Below are positions 1 through 11,599 of a stretch of DNA of 64,000 bases, one piece after another (position 1 is the stretch's first letter; the number at the start of each line of letters is the position of its first letter). The position numbers were made by a program, and so were the translations under genes. The notes beneath the pieces are model-generated. The model had not been told where the DNA came from, searched no databases, and saw nothing but the letters and a program-made list of their open reading frames with translations. Source of the stretch: Mactromeris polynyma (Eukaryota > Mollusca > Bivalvia > Venerida > Mactridae); contig JASFXZ010000039.1 of NCBI GenBank assembly GCA_032209605.1, forward strand, positions 3,038,001 to 3,102,000. Direction: 5' to 3'.

Positions 1-990
1 GCAGTAGTCACGAACGTTTAATGTCTACACTACGACAGTAGCCATGTAGATACTATGTCTATAGTATGACAGTAGTCACGAACGTTTAATGTCTACACTA
101 CGACAGTAGCCATGTAGATACTATGTCTATAGTATGACAGAAGTCACGAACGTTTAATGTCTACACTACGACAGTAGCCATGTAGATACTATGTCTATAG
201 TATGACAGTAGTCACGAACGTTTAATGTCTACACTACGACAGTAGCCATGTAGATACTATGTCTATAGTATGACAGTAGTCACGAACGTTTAATGTCTAC
301 ACTACGACAGTAGCCATGTAGATACTATGTCTATAGTATGACAGAAGTCACGAACGTTTAATGTCTACAATACGGCAGTAGCCATGTAGATACTATGTCT
401 ATAGTATGACAGTAGTCACGAACGTTTAATGTCTACAATACGGCAGTAGCCATGTAGATACTATGTCTATAGTATGACAGTAGTCACGAACGTTTAATGT
501 CTACAATACGACAGTAGCCATGTAGATACTATGTCTATAGTATGACAGTAGTCACGAACGTTTAATGTCTACAATACGGCAGTAGCCATGTAGATACTAT
601 GTCTATAGTATGACAGTAGTCACGAACGTTTAATGTCTACAATACGGCAGTAGCCATGTAGATACTATGTCTATAGTATGACAGTAGTCACGAACGTTTA
701 ATGTCTACAATACGACAGTAGCCATGTAGATACTATGTCTATAGTATGACAGTAGTCACGAACGTTTAATGTCTACAATACGGCAGTAGCCATGTAGATA
801 CTATGTCTATAGTATGACAGTAGTCACGAACGTTTAATGTTTACAGTACGACAGTAGCCATGTAGATACTATGTCTATAGTATGACAGTAGTCACGAACG
901 TTTAATGTTTACAGTACGACAGTAGCCATGTAGATACTATGTCTATAATATGACAGTAGTCACGAACGTTTAATGTTTACAGTACGGCAG
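1..990. repeat. 68-bp minisatellite, about 14.5 copies
   Basis: The motif AGTAGTCACGAACGTTTAATG recurs every 68 bp (starts at 3, 71, 139, 207 and so on to 955), giving 14 full units and a partial one. Units differ at a few positions, for example CTACACTACGACAG versus CTACAATACGGCAG, with variant classes grouped along the array: C-type at the left, A-type in the middle, TTTACAG at the right. Each unit contains the perfect inverted repeat ATACTAT-GTCT-ATAGTAT. The array reaches the left edge of the window, so its true size is unknown. No coding potential is apparent. Confidence 0.95.
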
Positions 991-2168
991 TATCACGTAT
1001 GTACCGATATGAATGTTCTTGGTCATGACAAGTTGACTTCATTTCGGCCACAAATGGACATTTCAAAATCGCAGATTTTGTATTTTACTTACTACGACGT
1101 GCTGATATTACATACATCTTTGGGTATTAATCACATTGAGAGCAGAAATGAAATTTTACTAGATGAACGTAGTATGCAGACCAAAAAACTTCTATCATTC
1201 TTTTGCTTTTCTGGTCTTCATTTTACTAGAACTGCAAGGCACGAAACCCTTTGCTTTAGCTTTTTGGATTTTTAGTTTCTTGATTGGACGAATAGCAGCG
1301 AGCGAATAATGTATAAATTAATCATCACAGTCAAAGATATGGTAGGTCTAACAAAGAGTGAGATCCTTGACTATTCACATATTTGTTCGAAGATTTCAAT
1401 ATTTATGAGTTGATTTAAAATGTTCGGTTCGATAAAGGAACACAATGACAATCATGAAATATGGGATAGCCCAACAACTGGAGGTGTTAACCTGGGATCG
1501 GCAACGACGATAAAACATTAATGTAACCTCATTGAAAAACATCTCAATATCTATCTATACAGTCATTTGTTAACTGACCCTTATCTTATCAACTTTGTTG
1601 CAAGTATGTGGAGAACTATGTCCTAACATCAAAAGATCACCTTAATCTTGTCGGGTATCAATGTTGATTTGTGATAATGGATGCATAACGTATTGTAAAG
1701 CTTGTTTTGTCATAATTACACATGACAATCCGAAATTTTAGGAGACACTTAAAAATCTTTTTTTTTTGAGAAGTTCACGGGAATATTGTGCTTGCAACAT
1801 AAGCACTATGTGGATGAGGGTTTAAAATACAAATCGCACGTTGACATGTAAGACGCGTTGGGCGGGAGATATAGAATTTGATAAAATTCATAAAAAATTT
1901 GGCATGCAAGTATGGTACAACGTGGTTTGCTGTATACTATATATTTATTGATAAGTATTGAACTGATTTCATACATAAAAGGAGGAAAAGTGTCATGTGA
2001 TGTTGGATACAATTTTATCACAAACGAGGTGGGTGCGGCTTATACTATTTGTTATAATGAAACTTTTAAGTCAAATTCTTAGGATATGATTTCTACTTGA
2101 TATGTCGAATTAAGAAAGTCCGCTCTGAGTATGTGATGTTTCTGTGAAGACAAGATGCGTCACTCGTA

Positions 2169-2316
2169 TACAGTAAAACCTCAATAATACGACCACCCAT
2201 GGGACCATTGAAACTGGTCTTATTATTGAGGTGGTCTTAATATTGAGGTTGAATAAAGAGCAAAACAGTGAAACTTTGAGATGGTCTTATCATTGAGGTG
2301 GTCTTTAAGTGAGGTA
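2169..2316. mobile_element. MITE, family A (TACAGTAAAACCTC termini), degraded right end
   Basis: The left end reads TACAGTAAAACCTCAATAAT. The interior carries repeated, inverted copies of GGTCTTATTATTGAGG-like sequence, and the right end decays to GAGGTACA instead of GAGGTTTTACTGTA. Related copies lie at 9048-9222, 40061-40242 and 48383-48554; the last has perfect termini. No transposase is present, so it is non-autonomous. Confidence 0.65.
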
Positions 2317-2984
2317 CATGTGTATATATAAAACTTAGAATGAACCCGTGGATTCGCTAAATGAAGAATTTTGTAGAAATATTGGATCCTGTTAGGAACA
2401 TATCGAAAGAAAGAAGGTGTAGATAGTTTACTGCTGTGCTTTTGCAAACCGCCTGTCCGATTTCGGCGATTCGAAACTAACTGATAATTCAAAATTGCGG
2501 ATTGAAAGCATACATATATGATATAAGTAATTATTTTTACCTATGAACGACTGTAAACAAATTGTAAGGTGGCCAGCCAATGAAAATATGTTTTGGAAAC
2601 TATTTACCAATCGAAATAGTGTACATAATAACGGTATGTTCAGCTAGTTTTGTATGCATGTACACAATACTGGGGTACATAGTTAGAACTGTTTGGAATG
2701 TGACTGTTGGTCAGGCCCTGATGTCAATGTATCTGTTGATGTTCTAAACAATATTTAAATCTTGGTAAGGGGATTAGTTTATTTTAACATTTATATGTAT
2801 TAAACAGATTGCAATCCAGAATTTGCAGTTTTACATAACGTTTTTGTCATTGAATTACGGTTATATCAGAGTCGATCGACATGGTATACTAATGTCATGT
2901 CAATAAATACTGAAAATAACTGTCTAAACATCTGTTATAAATTACAAGTGTATTTTGATACAAGATCCTTATTTTTATCATGTA

Positions 2985-3045
2985 CATATACTATAGAAGG
3001 GATAAAGGGAACTAATTCTAGAAGGGAGAGAACTCGTGAGAAGCT
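2985..3045. repeat. Dispersed repeat (ACTATAGAAGGGATAAAGGG module)
   Basis: The sequence ACTATAGAAGGGATAAAGGG, followed by GGGAGAGAACTCGT and CTCCTGTGT, recurs at 38958-39005, where it is one arm of an inverted repeat. Here only one arm is present. It ends about 50 bp before the splice acceptor of the first visible IL-17R-like exon. Confidence 0.55.
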
Positions 3046-3095
3046 CCTGTGTTAATATCTTCGTCATATTACGATTTTTCATTCTGCTTTCCCAG

Positions 3096-6000
3096 TTTCC
3101 TGTACAGTTCACCGTCACCGAACTACCAGTTGTAGATGGATGTTTCCCCGGTAAGTCAAATGACATCAATGTATTTGTTTTAGAATCATAACCAACAAAC
3201 ACGTTCTAATTACAATGTACCTATATTTCTACGAAGACCTGTACTAGTGTCTTCACATTTCATCGATGTTCAGTTTAAAGACCAAGGGCACTTTAAATAT
3301 GTTCTATCGTGTAATTAAAAAACATAGGTTATCTGATATGACAATGCTACATCGACACAACTGATACAGCGTTTTCCCCACTTATTAAGTTGTATGGCCC
3401 GTCCGGTTTGTTCAGTTGGTAGAGCGCTGTGCTATAACCCGGGAGGTCTGTGTTCGATTACGTCGCGGGGCAGTACATGCCCTTCCGTTACACGTGGGTA
3501 CGATCGTTAGTCCTCCACCTCATATACATGTGAGAAAGTTTGTCAGCGGCTTACATTTCATATGTTCATGTTTATTACTGATATTGTATGAAACGCAATT
3601 ATATTGAAAGATACATAGTCTTATTATTGAACAAACTGTCCTTAGTGATAAATATAAGAACATCGGTGGTTATTTACTTCATCACAGATGTACTCTACAA
3701 CGCTGCATTGTCACTTTTCTTACATGTTTACCGAAACCACATATACATACTAGTGTCTGACATGGATATTTTTTATCGTGACCAATGCGCCAAGTTAGTG
3801 CTACCATAGGAAATACCTGTATTTACGAGTATATACTCGTGTTGTGCAGTTCCAGGAAACATTACAGACAAGTTACACCGCCATGTGTTAGAGTATGTCT
3901 GTGTGAAGGCATTAACTTAACTTGCCAATGTCTTAAAATTATTACTAAGCATATTTTGATAGAAAATCAGACTTCCTTCCATTTATATGACGTACTCTGT
4001 AATAGAAAGAATTCAAATTGCAATTACTATTTAACATGTCTTTGAAACACCTTAAAAGTAATAAAACTACACCGCATAAGATTAATAGATTGCCAACAAT
4101 GAATACTGAACTTCCAGAACGAGCTATCGGGGATAACAAGCAAACAATCTTAAATGACAGGAAAGGAGATTACGTTAAGAGAACCATTCAGGTTGGAAGG
4201 ACGAGCGAGTACTTTGATAAAAGTGAAGTTGTTGACACGACTCATTATTTTTTTTAGTCATTTCATGAACCTTTCAGTACTTGAACTTTAGGTAACTTGC
4301 TATCATTGTATTAACATTGTGAAGTGATAAATTATACGTTTATCTTTCCTTTGTTGATACAACACTGAAATATATCATTGCGCAATGTGTACTACTGGTT
4401 AAACCTAAGCTTCAGCCAAATATGTTCATTCATAAGTAAAAAAACGTTATTGTAACATAAATCAGACAAGAATAAAGTCTCATACCCATGAATTTACTCG
4501 GTTCATGTTCTAAGTTACTGGTGTATAGCACTCCCGTGCATCGTGCAGTATTTCTCCTAGGAGGCGGGTCCATGTTAGAGATGTGTGTCTTCATTCATTG
4601 AATAATAATAAAATCGAACGATGTGTCGTCTTCTATTGATATATGTTATTGATATATTCGATACGTGTCTGTTGTAGGGGAGTTAGAGAACGGTGACACA
4701 GTTTGGCCAGGCCCACCACAGAAACTCAATGTCACCGTATCATACCGTAACTTCTCGTTGTCATGGAAACCACCCGATGACTGTAAGTAAAAAAATCTGT
4801 TTTCTATTAGATATATTCTATATCTTCTAATAAATATGTTCCTGAATAACAATGGCATTAAGTACAACTCATCTACAACAATATACTATTATGTTATCCC
4901 GCTTCATAATTTTAAGTTCTGCGCGTTAGGTAGCTTAGCCGCAGAACGTATATCTATATGAAGTACAAGTATGAGTGTACGAATCACTGACGCGTAGTGT
5001 CACGTGATTCGTGAGCGGTCAGTTAAGACGAAGCGGGAATTTTGCACGCAGATGGTCAGTTCTACGCTAGACTTCGATAGTGACACACCTATTTTATTCA
5101 AATTCGAAGGTTGGTTAATACATAATATTTTGCTTGACATGCTAATTCGATTGATAGTTAGGATTTTTAAGGTTGATATTCAATAAATGTTCATTTTTGT
5201 TGTTGAAAGAATTCAATCGATTATAATGTCGCACTGTGTTATTTCATTAAGAAAGTAGATTCGAGAAGTACAGTTTTCCAGAGTATTTTTACATTCCACT
5301 CACAATAATAAAATTTTATCTCTGGTTTTCAACCTGACCTATCGTTTCTACGATGAGCGTTTGTCATTACGCTCATTTGACTTAACAGGAAAGGATTGTA
5401 TCGTTTCTGTTCTGAATGTTCATATAGTCATTGTGTTTGTAATGTGTCTCGAATGACGTAAGATTGTATTTAATCTCTCTGTGGAATTTATAATGATATA
5501 CATGTTCATGTACTTGTACATAAAATAAAACAATCGCAAGTCTTGCCCATTGCAAAACAGTGTTTGTATTTTGTTCGGAGTTGAGTTAAGACTTTAATAT
5601 ACCAAGAGAAGACCATTATTCTCGCAGTGTACGTCACATCTGAACATGTTGCTTTAACTGACATTTAACAAATGTACGAAATGCCGTTTTACTATCTCAC
5701 ATTCAAGTACATGTGTACTTTTAAACAGTACCCCATCCAAATTCATTTATAATATATTCAATGTTTCGATTAGAGCATGGTTGTGTATGTAAATACAAGA
5801 TCATGTGAATATATGAACTGTTATGTACAAAATCATTTCTCAATTATATCAAGACAAAATAGATTCGTTCTTACGAGAATGATCACATAATCAGGAAATA
5901 ATATTCTCATAGTAACAAGATAGCTACTATTTCGTATTTCGTTATTTTGTGATTTTCGGATGAACATTGTCTAATTGACACATGTTGACCTGTATATTTT

Positions 6001-9000
6001 AGCTTCCATCCAGCATATAACAGGGTTTCTTGTCAGGTTGTTTGTTGAAGATTTCTCTCCTGTGTTCAGCATGGATCCTGATTTATGCCTCTTTGTTAAT
6101 TTCTCACAGGTAATTTTTCAGTTTGATTTTTTTTGGAGGGTAGATATTTGTATTGTCTTCGTTAATAAGTATGTGTGGGTCGAGGACATCCCACTCCATA
6201 CTTTACAAAATATCAGCTAGTATGGAATATTTTCCTAATATGTAATATTACTTGGTTGTATGGGCTTGCTTCCCGCCCCTCAGTCACATCTATGTCGCCA
6301 CACTTCCACTACGCATTCCATAATATCTTAGTTATTGGTGTAAGGGAAACAATCCAAATATTAAGTATGTATTATTATCAAGTTTTGTAAGGGAGACTAC
6401 TGTTGCGAGATTGTATCGACTAAAATAAAATACATTTAAAGCACAAGCATATGTATACCTTGATTCAATCTCGTTTGTAATCAAAGTGGCGTTAGTATCG
6501 CAGTGTTGTGAACAGTTTCCCCCACCAGCCAGCGTCCTGTGTCCATCGCGTCTGTCAGTTTATTTCTTTTTGATACGTGTACTGCATTCAATTTTCTTTT
6601 TATTACATGTAAGAGTCAAGTCCTGACGACATCATTACATGGAAAGTTTGTACAGGATTCTATTGTCAGCGTTCAGTGTCGTCTGCTACTTCACCCTCCA
6701 CTGAATGTCCGGGTATACCTCACGTCACTTCCTCTACCGTCTGCAACGAGACACTATAAGGAAATCAGTCAAACCATTCAATTCGAAGGTAGATTGCTAT
6801 TAGACGTTTGTAAAGATATCTTCTTCATAAAGAGCCCAAATACCTTTTTGATCTGCTAGTGATAGTAATGAAACACTCTACTGTAAATCACGTTATTTTC
6901 GCTACAACGTAATGTTCGCGTTAATTCGCGAATCCGCAGACACGCGAATTCAAATTTGACGCGAAACTTATGCTTGTGGCGAATAAAACCATGCACGTAC
7001 AAACTTGATGCATATCCGAAATGGTGTATTCTCTGTTATGTATAACAAGCGATGTGATTGTATAACGATTTGTTTTGTAAATGGAAGTTCAAACATCAAA
7101 ACAAACCATTTACGTCAATCTTAAATTCGCTACTGAGGAAAGACGCGAATTCATCATTTCGCGAAATACTTCTGGGCAAGACTTACGCGAAAATTTAGTG
7201 TCTCGAAAATATAGTGATTTACAGTATTTTAATGTCATGTAGGGAGAGTATTTGTCTGTAAGCATACGTAAGTAGGTTTGAACTTAAGAAAAGTGTATCT
7301 GCTACGAGATTGTATGTCACAGTTAAACAGAAACTACTTGAATACCGATAGAACTTACTTGTATGAAAAAGTGTCTATATATTTATTTTTCTTGTGGAAA
7401 AATGATACAAACAGTAAAAAAAATCAGAAACAAAAGACAACAGCGTTTGAATTTATCCGAGCTCTACGCATGTTGTAGAATGGGCTCTCCTGGAAATTGT
7501 TATTAGAGCTCTACGCATGTAGTAGAATGGGCTATCCTGGAAATTGTTATTAGAGCTCTACGCATGTAGTAGAAAGGGCTATCCTGGAAATTGTTATTAG
7601 AGCTCTACGCATGTAGTAGAATGGGCTCTCCTGGAAATTGTTATTAGAGCTCTACGCATGTAGTAGAATGGGCTATCCTGGAAATTGTTATTAGAGCTCT
7701 ACGCATGTTGTAGAATGGGCTCTCCTGGAAATTGTTATTAGAGCTCTACGCATGTAGTAGAATGGGCTATCCTGGAAATTGTTATTAGAGTTCTACACAA
7801 TCATGTAGTAGAATGGGCTATCCTGGAAATTGTTATTAGAGCTCTACACAATCATATAGTAGAATGGGCTATCCTGGAAATTGTTATTAGAGCTCTACGC
7901 ATGTAGCAGAATGGGCTATCATGTAAATTGTTATTAGAGCTCTACGCATGTAGTAGAATGGGCTATCCTGGAAATTGTTATTAGAGCTCTACGCATGTAG
8001 CAGAATGGGCTATCCTGGAAATTGTTATTAGAGCTCTACGCATGTAGCAGAATGGGCTATCCTGGAAATTGTTATTAGAGCTCTACACAATCATGTAGTA
8101 GAATGGGCTATCCTGGAAATTGTTATTAGAGCTCTACACAATCATGTAGTAGAATGGGCTATCCTGGAAATTGTTATTAGAGCTCTACATAATCATGTAG
8201 TAGAATGGGCTATCCTGGAAATTGTTATTAGAGCTCTACATAATCATGTAGTAGAATGGGCTATCCTGGAAATTGTTATTAGAGCTCTACATAATCATGT
8301 AGTAGAATGGGCTATCCTGGAAATTGTTATTAGAGCTCTACATAATCATGTAGCAGAATGGGCTATCCTGGAAATTGTTATTAGAGCTCTACGCATGTAG
8401 CAGAATGGGCTATCCTGGAAATTGTTATTAGAGCTCTACACAATCATGTAGTAGAATGGGCTATCCTGGAAATTGTTATTAGAGCTCTACACAATCATGT
8501 AGTAGAATGGGCTATCCTGGAAATTGTTATTAGAGCTCTACATAATCATGTAGTAGAATGGGCTATCCTGGAAATTGTTATTAGAGCTCTACATAATCAT
8601 GTAGTAGAATGGGCTATCCTGGAAATTGTTATTAGAGCTCTACATAATCATGTAGCAGAATGGGCTATCCTGGAAATTGTTATTAGAGCTCTAAATAATC
8701 ATGTAGCAGAATGGGCTATCCTGGAAATTGTTAGTAGAGCTCTCCACAATCATGTAGTACAATGTGCTATCCTGGAAATTGTTATTAGAGCTCTACATAA
8801 TCATGTAGTAGAATGGGCTATCCTGGAAATTGTTATTAGAGCTCTACATAATCATGTAGCAGAATGGGCTATCCTGGAAATTGTTATTAGAGCTCTACAT
8901 AATCATGTAGCAGAATGGGCTATCCTGGAAATTGTTATTAGAGCTCTACATAATCATGTAGTTGAACTGGCTCTACTGGGAATTGTTATACAGAATGAAA

Positions 9001-10030
9001 CATATGATATAATCATGCGTATATATTGTGTTTCCACCTACATTATGTACACTGAAACCTCAATAGTAAGACCACCATTGGTTCTGAAGAAAGTCGGTTT
9101 TAAAGTTTTAATGAGATGATCTAAAACTATTGAGTAACAATGTGGAAGACATTTGAAAACTGGTCTATGAAAATACAGTTATTGCTGATGTGGTTTTCAT
9201 TTTGAAGTGAGGTTATACTGCATATATTCAGATAGGACACTGGAGTCAACAACTAGAGCGTATATAGAAGACCACGATCTAGAGGAACCAAGTATCAACG
9301 AATCTTCTATCATAGCTGTTGGTGTGATCATTGTATCTGTCGCCTTGATTGTTGTAATAATATTCACAGCTCACCAAACTATGAAACATCACATCAACAA
9401 TGAACCAAACAGTATGTAGTAATGCTATCAATTTCCATTCTTGATATTACATCCAATTAGTATCATTATATCAATTAATTGAGTAATTTATCTTACTTGG
9501 AATGATTGTGCTAAATTAGATTAAAAATATCCAAGTTTCATGATTTTAATTAAGTATGATGTGTAGGTCTATATGCATGTCGGTTTCCTTTCAAAACACC
9601 TGACTGTTAAATTGCAGTTACATTAGAAAGCGAAACACTGAAACTTATTGACCATTGTTTATGGTAGTAAATTGATTTTGTGATATCATCAATAAAGTTT
9701 TTTACGTACAGTATAGTTCAACCGACACTCCGCTGATATCAAATATCTTAATCAAACGTGTTTCGCAAAAGGAATGACTTTTCTTGTGCAAAATATGAAA
9801 CTTATATCGTACATGTATGATACCAGGTATTTGGATAAAATGTTGTCGAATAAATTGGGTCCGTCTGTACTAACAAAAAGTCGATTCTCTTTCTTACAGA
9901 CGCTACACCCAATAATGCAGAGATAGCTGAACATGATCTTGAAAACCACACAGAATCACTGGTTGCAGATACAGGGTCATTGCCAGAAAAATACAGTCAG
10001 ATTTTCATGAGTATAAATTCAGAATCATGA
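3096..10030 (+). CDS. IL-17 receptor D1-like single-pass membrane protein, 5' end missing
   Basis: Six exons join in one open frame with matching phases: 3096-3150, 4678-4782, 6003-6109, 6614-6788, 9232-9411 and 9900-10030 (TGA). Every border has AG/GT, and phases run 0-1, 1-1, 1-0, 0-1, 1-1, 1-stop. They encode 250 residues. About residues 28-150 look like a fibronectin-III fold of the IL-17 receptor D1 type: PGPPQKLNVTV, then SLSWKPPDDSSIQHITGF, a Cys (DLCLF), VQCRLLLHP and VYLTSLPLP. This is the order seen in IL-17R family D1 domains. A transmembrane helix follows (IIAVGVIIVSVALIVVIIF), then a tail of about 55 residues. No second FnIII and no SEFIR signalling domain are present, so a decoy or accessory role in IL-17-type cytokine binding is an inference. 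The first exon with Met and signal peptide was not found; the frame upstream of 3096 has no Met before a stop at 3003, so 3096 is taken as a splice acceptor (3108 is an alternative in the same phase). Another cytokine-receptor FnIII protein is the main alternative. Confidence 0.6.
3396..3535 (+). repeat. tRNA-derived SINE head
   Basis: A tRNA-like segment carries an A box (CAGTTGGTAGAGCG) and a B box (GTGTTCGATTACG) at pol-III spacing, then unrelated sequence (GGGGCAGTACATGCCC). A clean acceptor stem is not evident, so a SINE is more likely than a functional tRNA gene. It lies in intron 1 of the receptor-like gene. Confidence 0.55.
6879..7226. mobile_element. MITE, family B (TACTGTAAATCAC ... 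GTGATTTACAGTA)
   Basis: The ends are inverted repeats: TACTGTAAATCACGTTATTTTCGC at the left and GAAAATATAGTGATTTACAGTA at the right. The 348-bp interior is nearly identical to a second copy at 25714-26043, including the shared stretch GAATAAAACCATGCACGTAC. No open reading frame for a transposase is present. It lies in the intron before the transmembrane exon of the receptor-like gene. Confidence 0.8.
7459..8990. repeat. 47/50-bp minisatellite, about 31 copies
   Basis: The unit starts at the SacI-like hexamer GAGCTC and ends ATTGTTATTA. Two length classes exist: 47 bp with CTCTACGCATGTAG, and 50 bp with CTCTACACAATCATG or CTCTACATAATCATG. The order of variants repeats along the array (47-bp units, then ACACAATC units, then a run of ACATAATC units, then the same series again), which indicates higher-order duplication. 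It lies inside an intron of the receptor-like gene. Confidence 0.95.
9048..9222. mobile_element. MITE, family A, diverged copy
   Basis: It begins TACACTGAAACCTCAATAGT and ends GAAGTGAGGTTATACTGCATA, a decayed version of the family-A termini. Its right end is only about 10 bp before the acceptor (AG at 9230-9231) of the transmembrane exon, so the acceptor region is built next to or partly from transposon sequence. Confidence 0.6.
9707..9869. mobile_element. MITE, family C, diverged copy
   Basis: It starts at TACAGTATAGTTCAACCGAC and ends TTGTCGAATAAATTGGGTCCGTCTGTA, matching the right terminus of the copy at 23610-23775 (TTGTCGAATAAACGAGGTCTGACTGTA). It sits in the last intron of the receptor-like gene, directly before the branch-point-like TACTAAC at 9868-9874. 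Confidence 0.6.
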
Positions 10031-10134
10031 GCTGTTAAGTTACGCGTACATGTGATAATTTGATAATTTGCAATGATTTGATTTGTAGAAGAAGTATTCA
10101 CGTTCACCAGACTGGAACTTTCTAGGTTGAATGC

Positions 10135-10140
10135 AATAAA
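10135..10140 (+). terminator. Candidate poly(A) signal AATAAA for the IL-17R-like gene
   Basis: A canonical AATAAA lies about 105 bp after the stop codon at 10028-10030, the first such hexamer downstream. The assignment is by position only. Confidence 0.5.
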
Positions 10141-10161
10141 ACTTGCTTACAAGGAATACTG

Positions 10162-10262
10162 TTATAACGAACACGTGGATATAACGAACACGTGGATATA
10201 ACGAACACGTGGATATAACGAACACGTGGATATAACGAACACGTGGATATAACGAACACATT
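10162..10262. repeat. 17-bp tandem repeat with five CACGTG palindromes
   Basis: The unit ATATAACGAACACGTGG is repeated about six times. Five units contain the E-box palindrome CACGTG at 10172, 10189, 10206, 10223 and 10240, and the last decays to CACATTTT. GTTATAACGAA-like sequence also occurs in the MITE at 10938-11132, so the array may have expanded from such an element. Confidence 0.9.
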
Positions 10263-10389
10263 TTAAGTCTCTAATTGCACTATTGCATTCAAATTATTCT
10301 CAATATAGCGAACAACCGATATAAATAACAGACTGTACCATGTATGGTGTATTGAGTAACAAGCATTCGTATCCGAAGCAGACCTTTGT

Positions 10390-10605
10390 TATAAAGGGAT
10401 GCGCAGTGGTCTATGTGTAGAGCGCCTGACTTCTGAGTTCGAGTCCCGCGATGAGCGGAGTTTGATCGCAAACTTCACAATCCCTAAATTTGGCGTGAGT
10501 ACTGGTTGGTAGCCAGGAGGCAGACATCGAGAGTGATTAATATAAGTTGTAAGAACTTGTTTCACAATCGACGTAAAATAAATAAGTTTAAACAAACCTT
10601 TGTTA
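10390..10605 (+). repeat. tRNA-derived SINE, copy 1
   Basis: A tRNA-like head (TGTAGAGCGCCTGACTTCTG, then GAGTTCGAGTCCCGCG as B box) is followed by a conserved body (AACTTCACAATCCCTAAATTT, GAGAGTGATTA) and the tail CTTGTTTCACAATCG with AAAATAAATAAG. A homologous copy with the same body is at 55310-55511, and the tail module also occurs alone near 19451 and 56319. It has pol-III promoter-like boxes but no protein. Confidence 0.75.
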
Positions 10606-10937
10606 AACAAGCAAGTCATCCTTTGAGGAATGAAATGCAATATGAGCGGTTCCCATCTACCATATAGCCATCAGAGAAGAGCAAACACGTCCAGCAGCTT
10701 CGTATGTTGTTATTCACACGTACAACACTGGACAACATTGCTCGTCTTCTATGATGACTCTCTGAACAAGAATGCCATACTGGTATACCGGACAACACGG
10801 ACATATACGAGAGATATAGAATAATGTACATGTCTCGTTCATTTATGTGATATCACTTGAATGTGTACATGTATATGTATTAATAAATGTGTACAGTAAT
10901 AAATAAAGTTGAATATTCATTACAATAGCTATATAAT

Positions 10938-11132
10938 TACAGTGGAACACGCTTTAAACGTACTCGGTTATAACGAAAAATCGGAAGAGTAAGAAGATGT
11001 TTTTTCCCGACCAAGCTCTATGTATAAAAGTTACAAAGAAATGTGTTATATCAATACAGTAATTTGAAATTTGGATATAACGAAGTAGATCTCCAGGTCC
11101 CAATAAATTCGTTATAAGCGTATTCCACTGTA
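10938..11132. mobile_element. MITE, family D (TACAGTGGAACACGCTT termini)
   Basis: The left end TACAGTGGAACACGCTTTAAACG and the right end CGTTATAAGCGTATTCCACTGTA are inverted complements with few mismatches, flanked by TA. It is 195 bp long with no coding potential. TA flanks suggest mobilisation by a Tc1/mariner-type transposase. Confidence 0.75.
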
Positions 11133-11599
11133 ATTGTCTTTATGATCTTGAGTTAATGTTGTGTTGTGGTAATTGGGACAAGCATATTCGATACATATAT
11201 ATTTAAAAAAACTGTAGCATGCGTCTCAACTGAAATAATGAAAGAAAAAGTAATATCGTAAACAGTTGTCGGTGTGTGTCATACCATTGCAAATCCATGA
11301 ACAAATGATGTAAGCATTGATTGTACAAGACTTTACTTGTTTCGACGGGGGAGCATTGCCATTCCATGCTTTGTATGTATAACACATTCATGTAAACCTC
11401 TAAATCATCGAACAGAATAAACAAACGCTACATAAATATCAAATATTGTTTTGTAATTCATCTTTATAATAATGTGTATGTAACAATTATTTCATAAATA
11501 TTTACATTATTAAAAATGATGGTTGTATCACGCCGGCAATTTTAAAGTGATCCAACTTTCACAATTCGTCTTACATCTTGATTTAACACATTTCATGTG

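Larger units (their letters stand above)
991..3095. other. Stretch without a recognised gene, upstream of first visible IL-17R-like exon
   Basis: No exon could be supported. Short open frames here have no recognisable similarity. The interval contains a MITE at 2169-2316 and a copy of a dispersed repeat at 2985-3045. The missing 5' exon or exons of the receptor-like gene, including a signal peptide, may lie here or beyond the left edge. Confidence 0.5.

Noticed and set aside
1..990. CRISPR array
   Set aside because: Repeats are directly adjacent with no unique spacers, and the genome is eukaryotic.
973..1275. 100-codon plus-strand frame at the edge of the 68-bp array
   Set aside because: It starts inside the last repeat unit, has no recognised domain or signal peptide, and could not be connected in phase to the receptor-like gene.
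3396..3470. Functional tRNA gene
   Set aside because: A and B boxes are present, but I could not form a convincing acceptor stem and the sequence continues as a SINE-like body.
4018..4257. Plus-strand frame as an extra exon of the receptor-like gene
   Set aside because: Exons 3096-3150 and 4678-4782 already join in phase; this frame lacks a matching acceptor/donor pair that would keep the frame.
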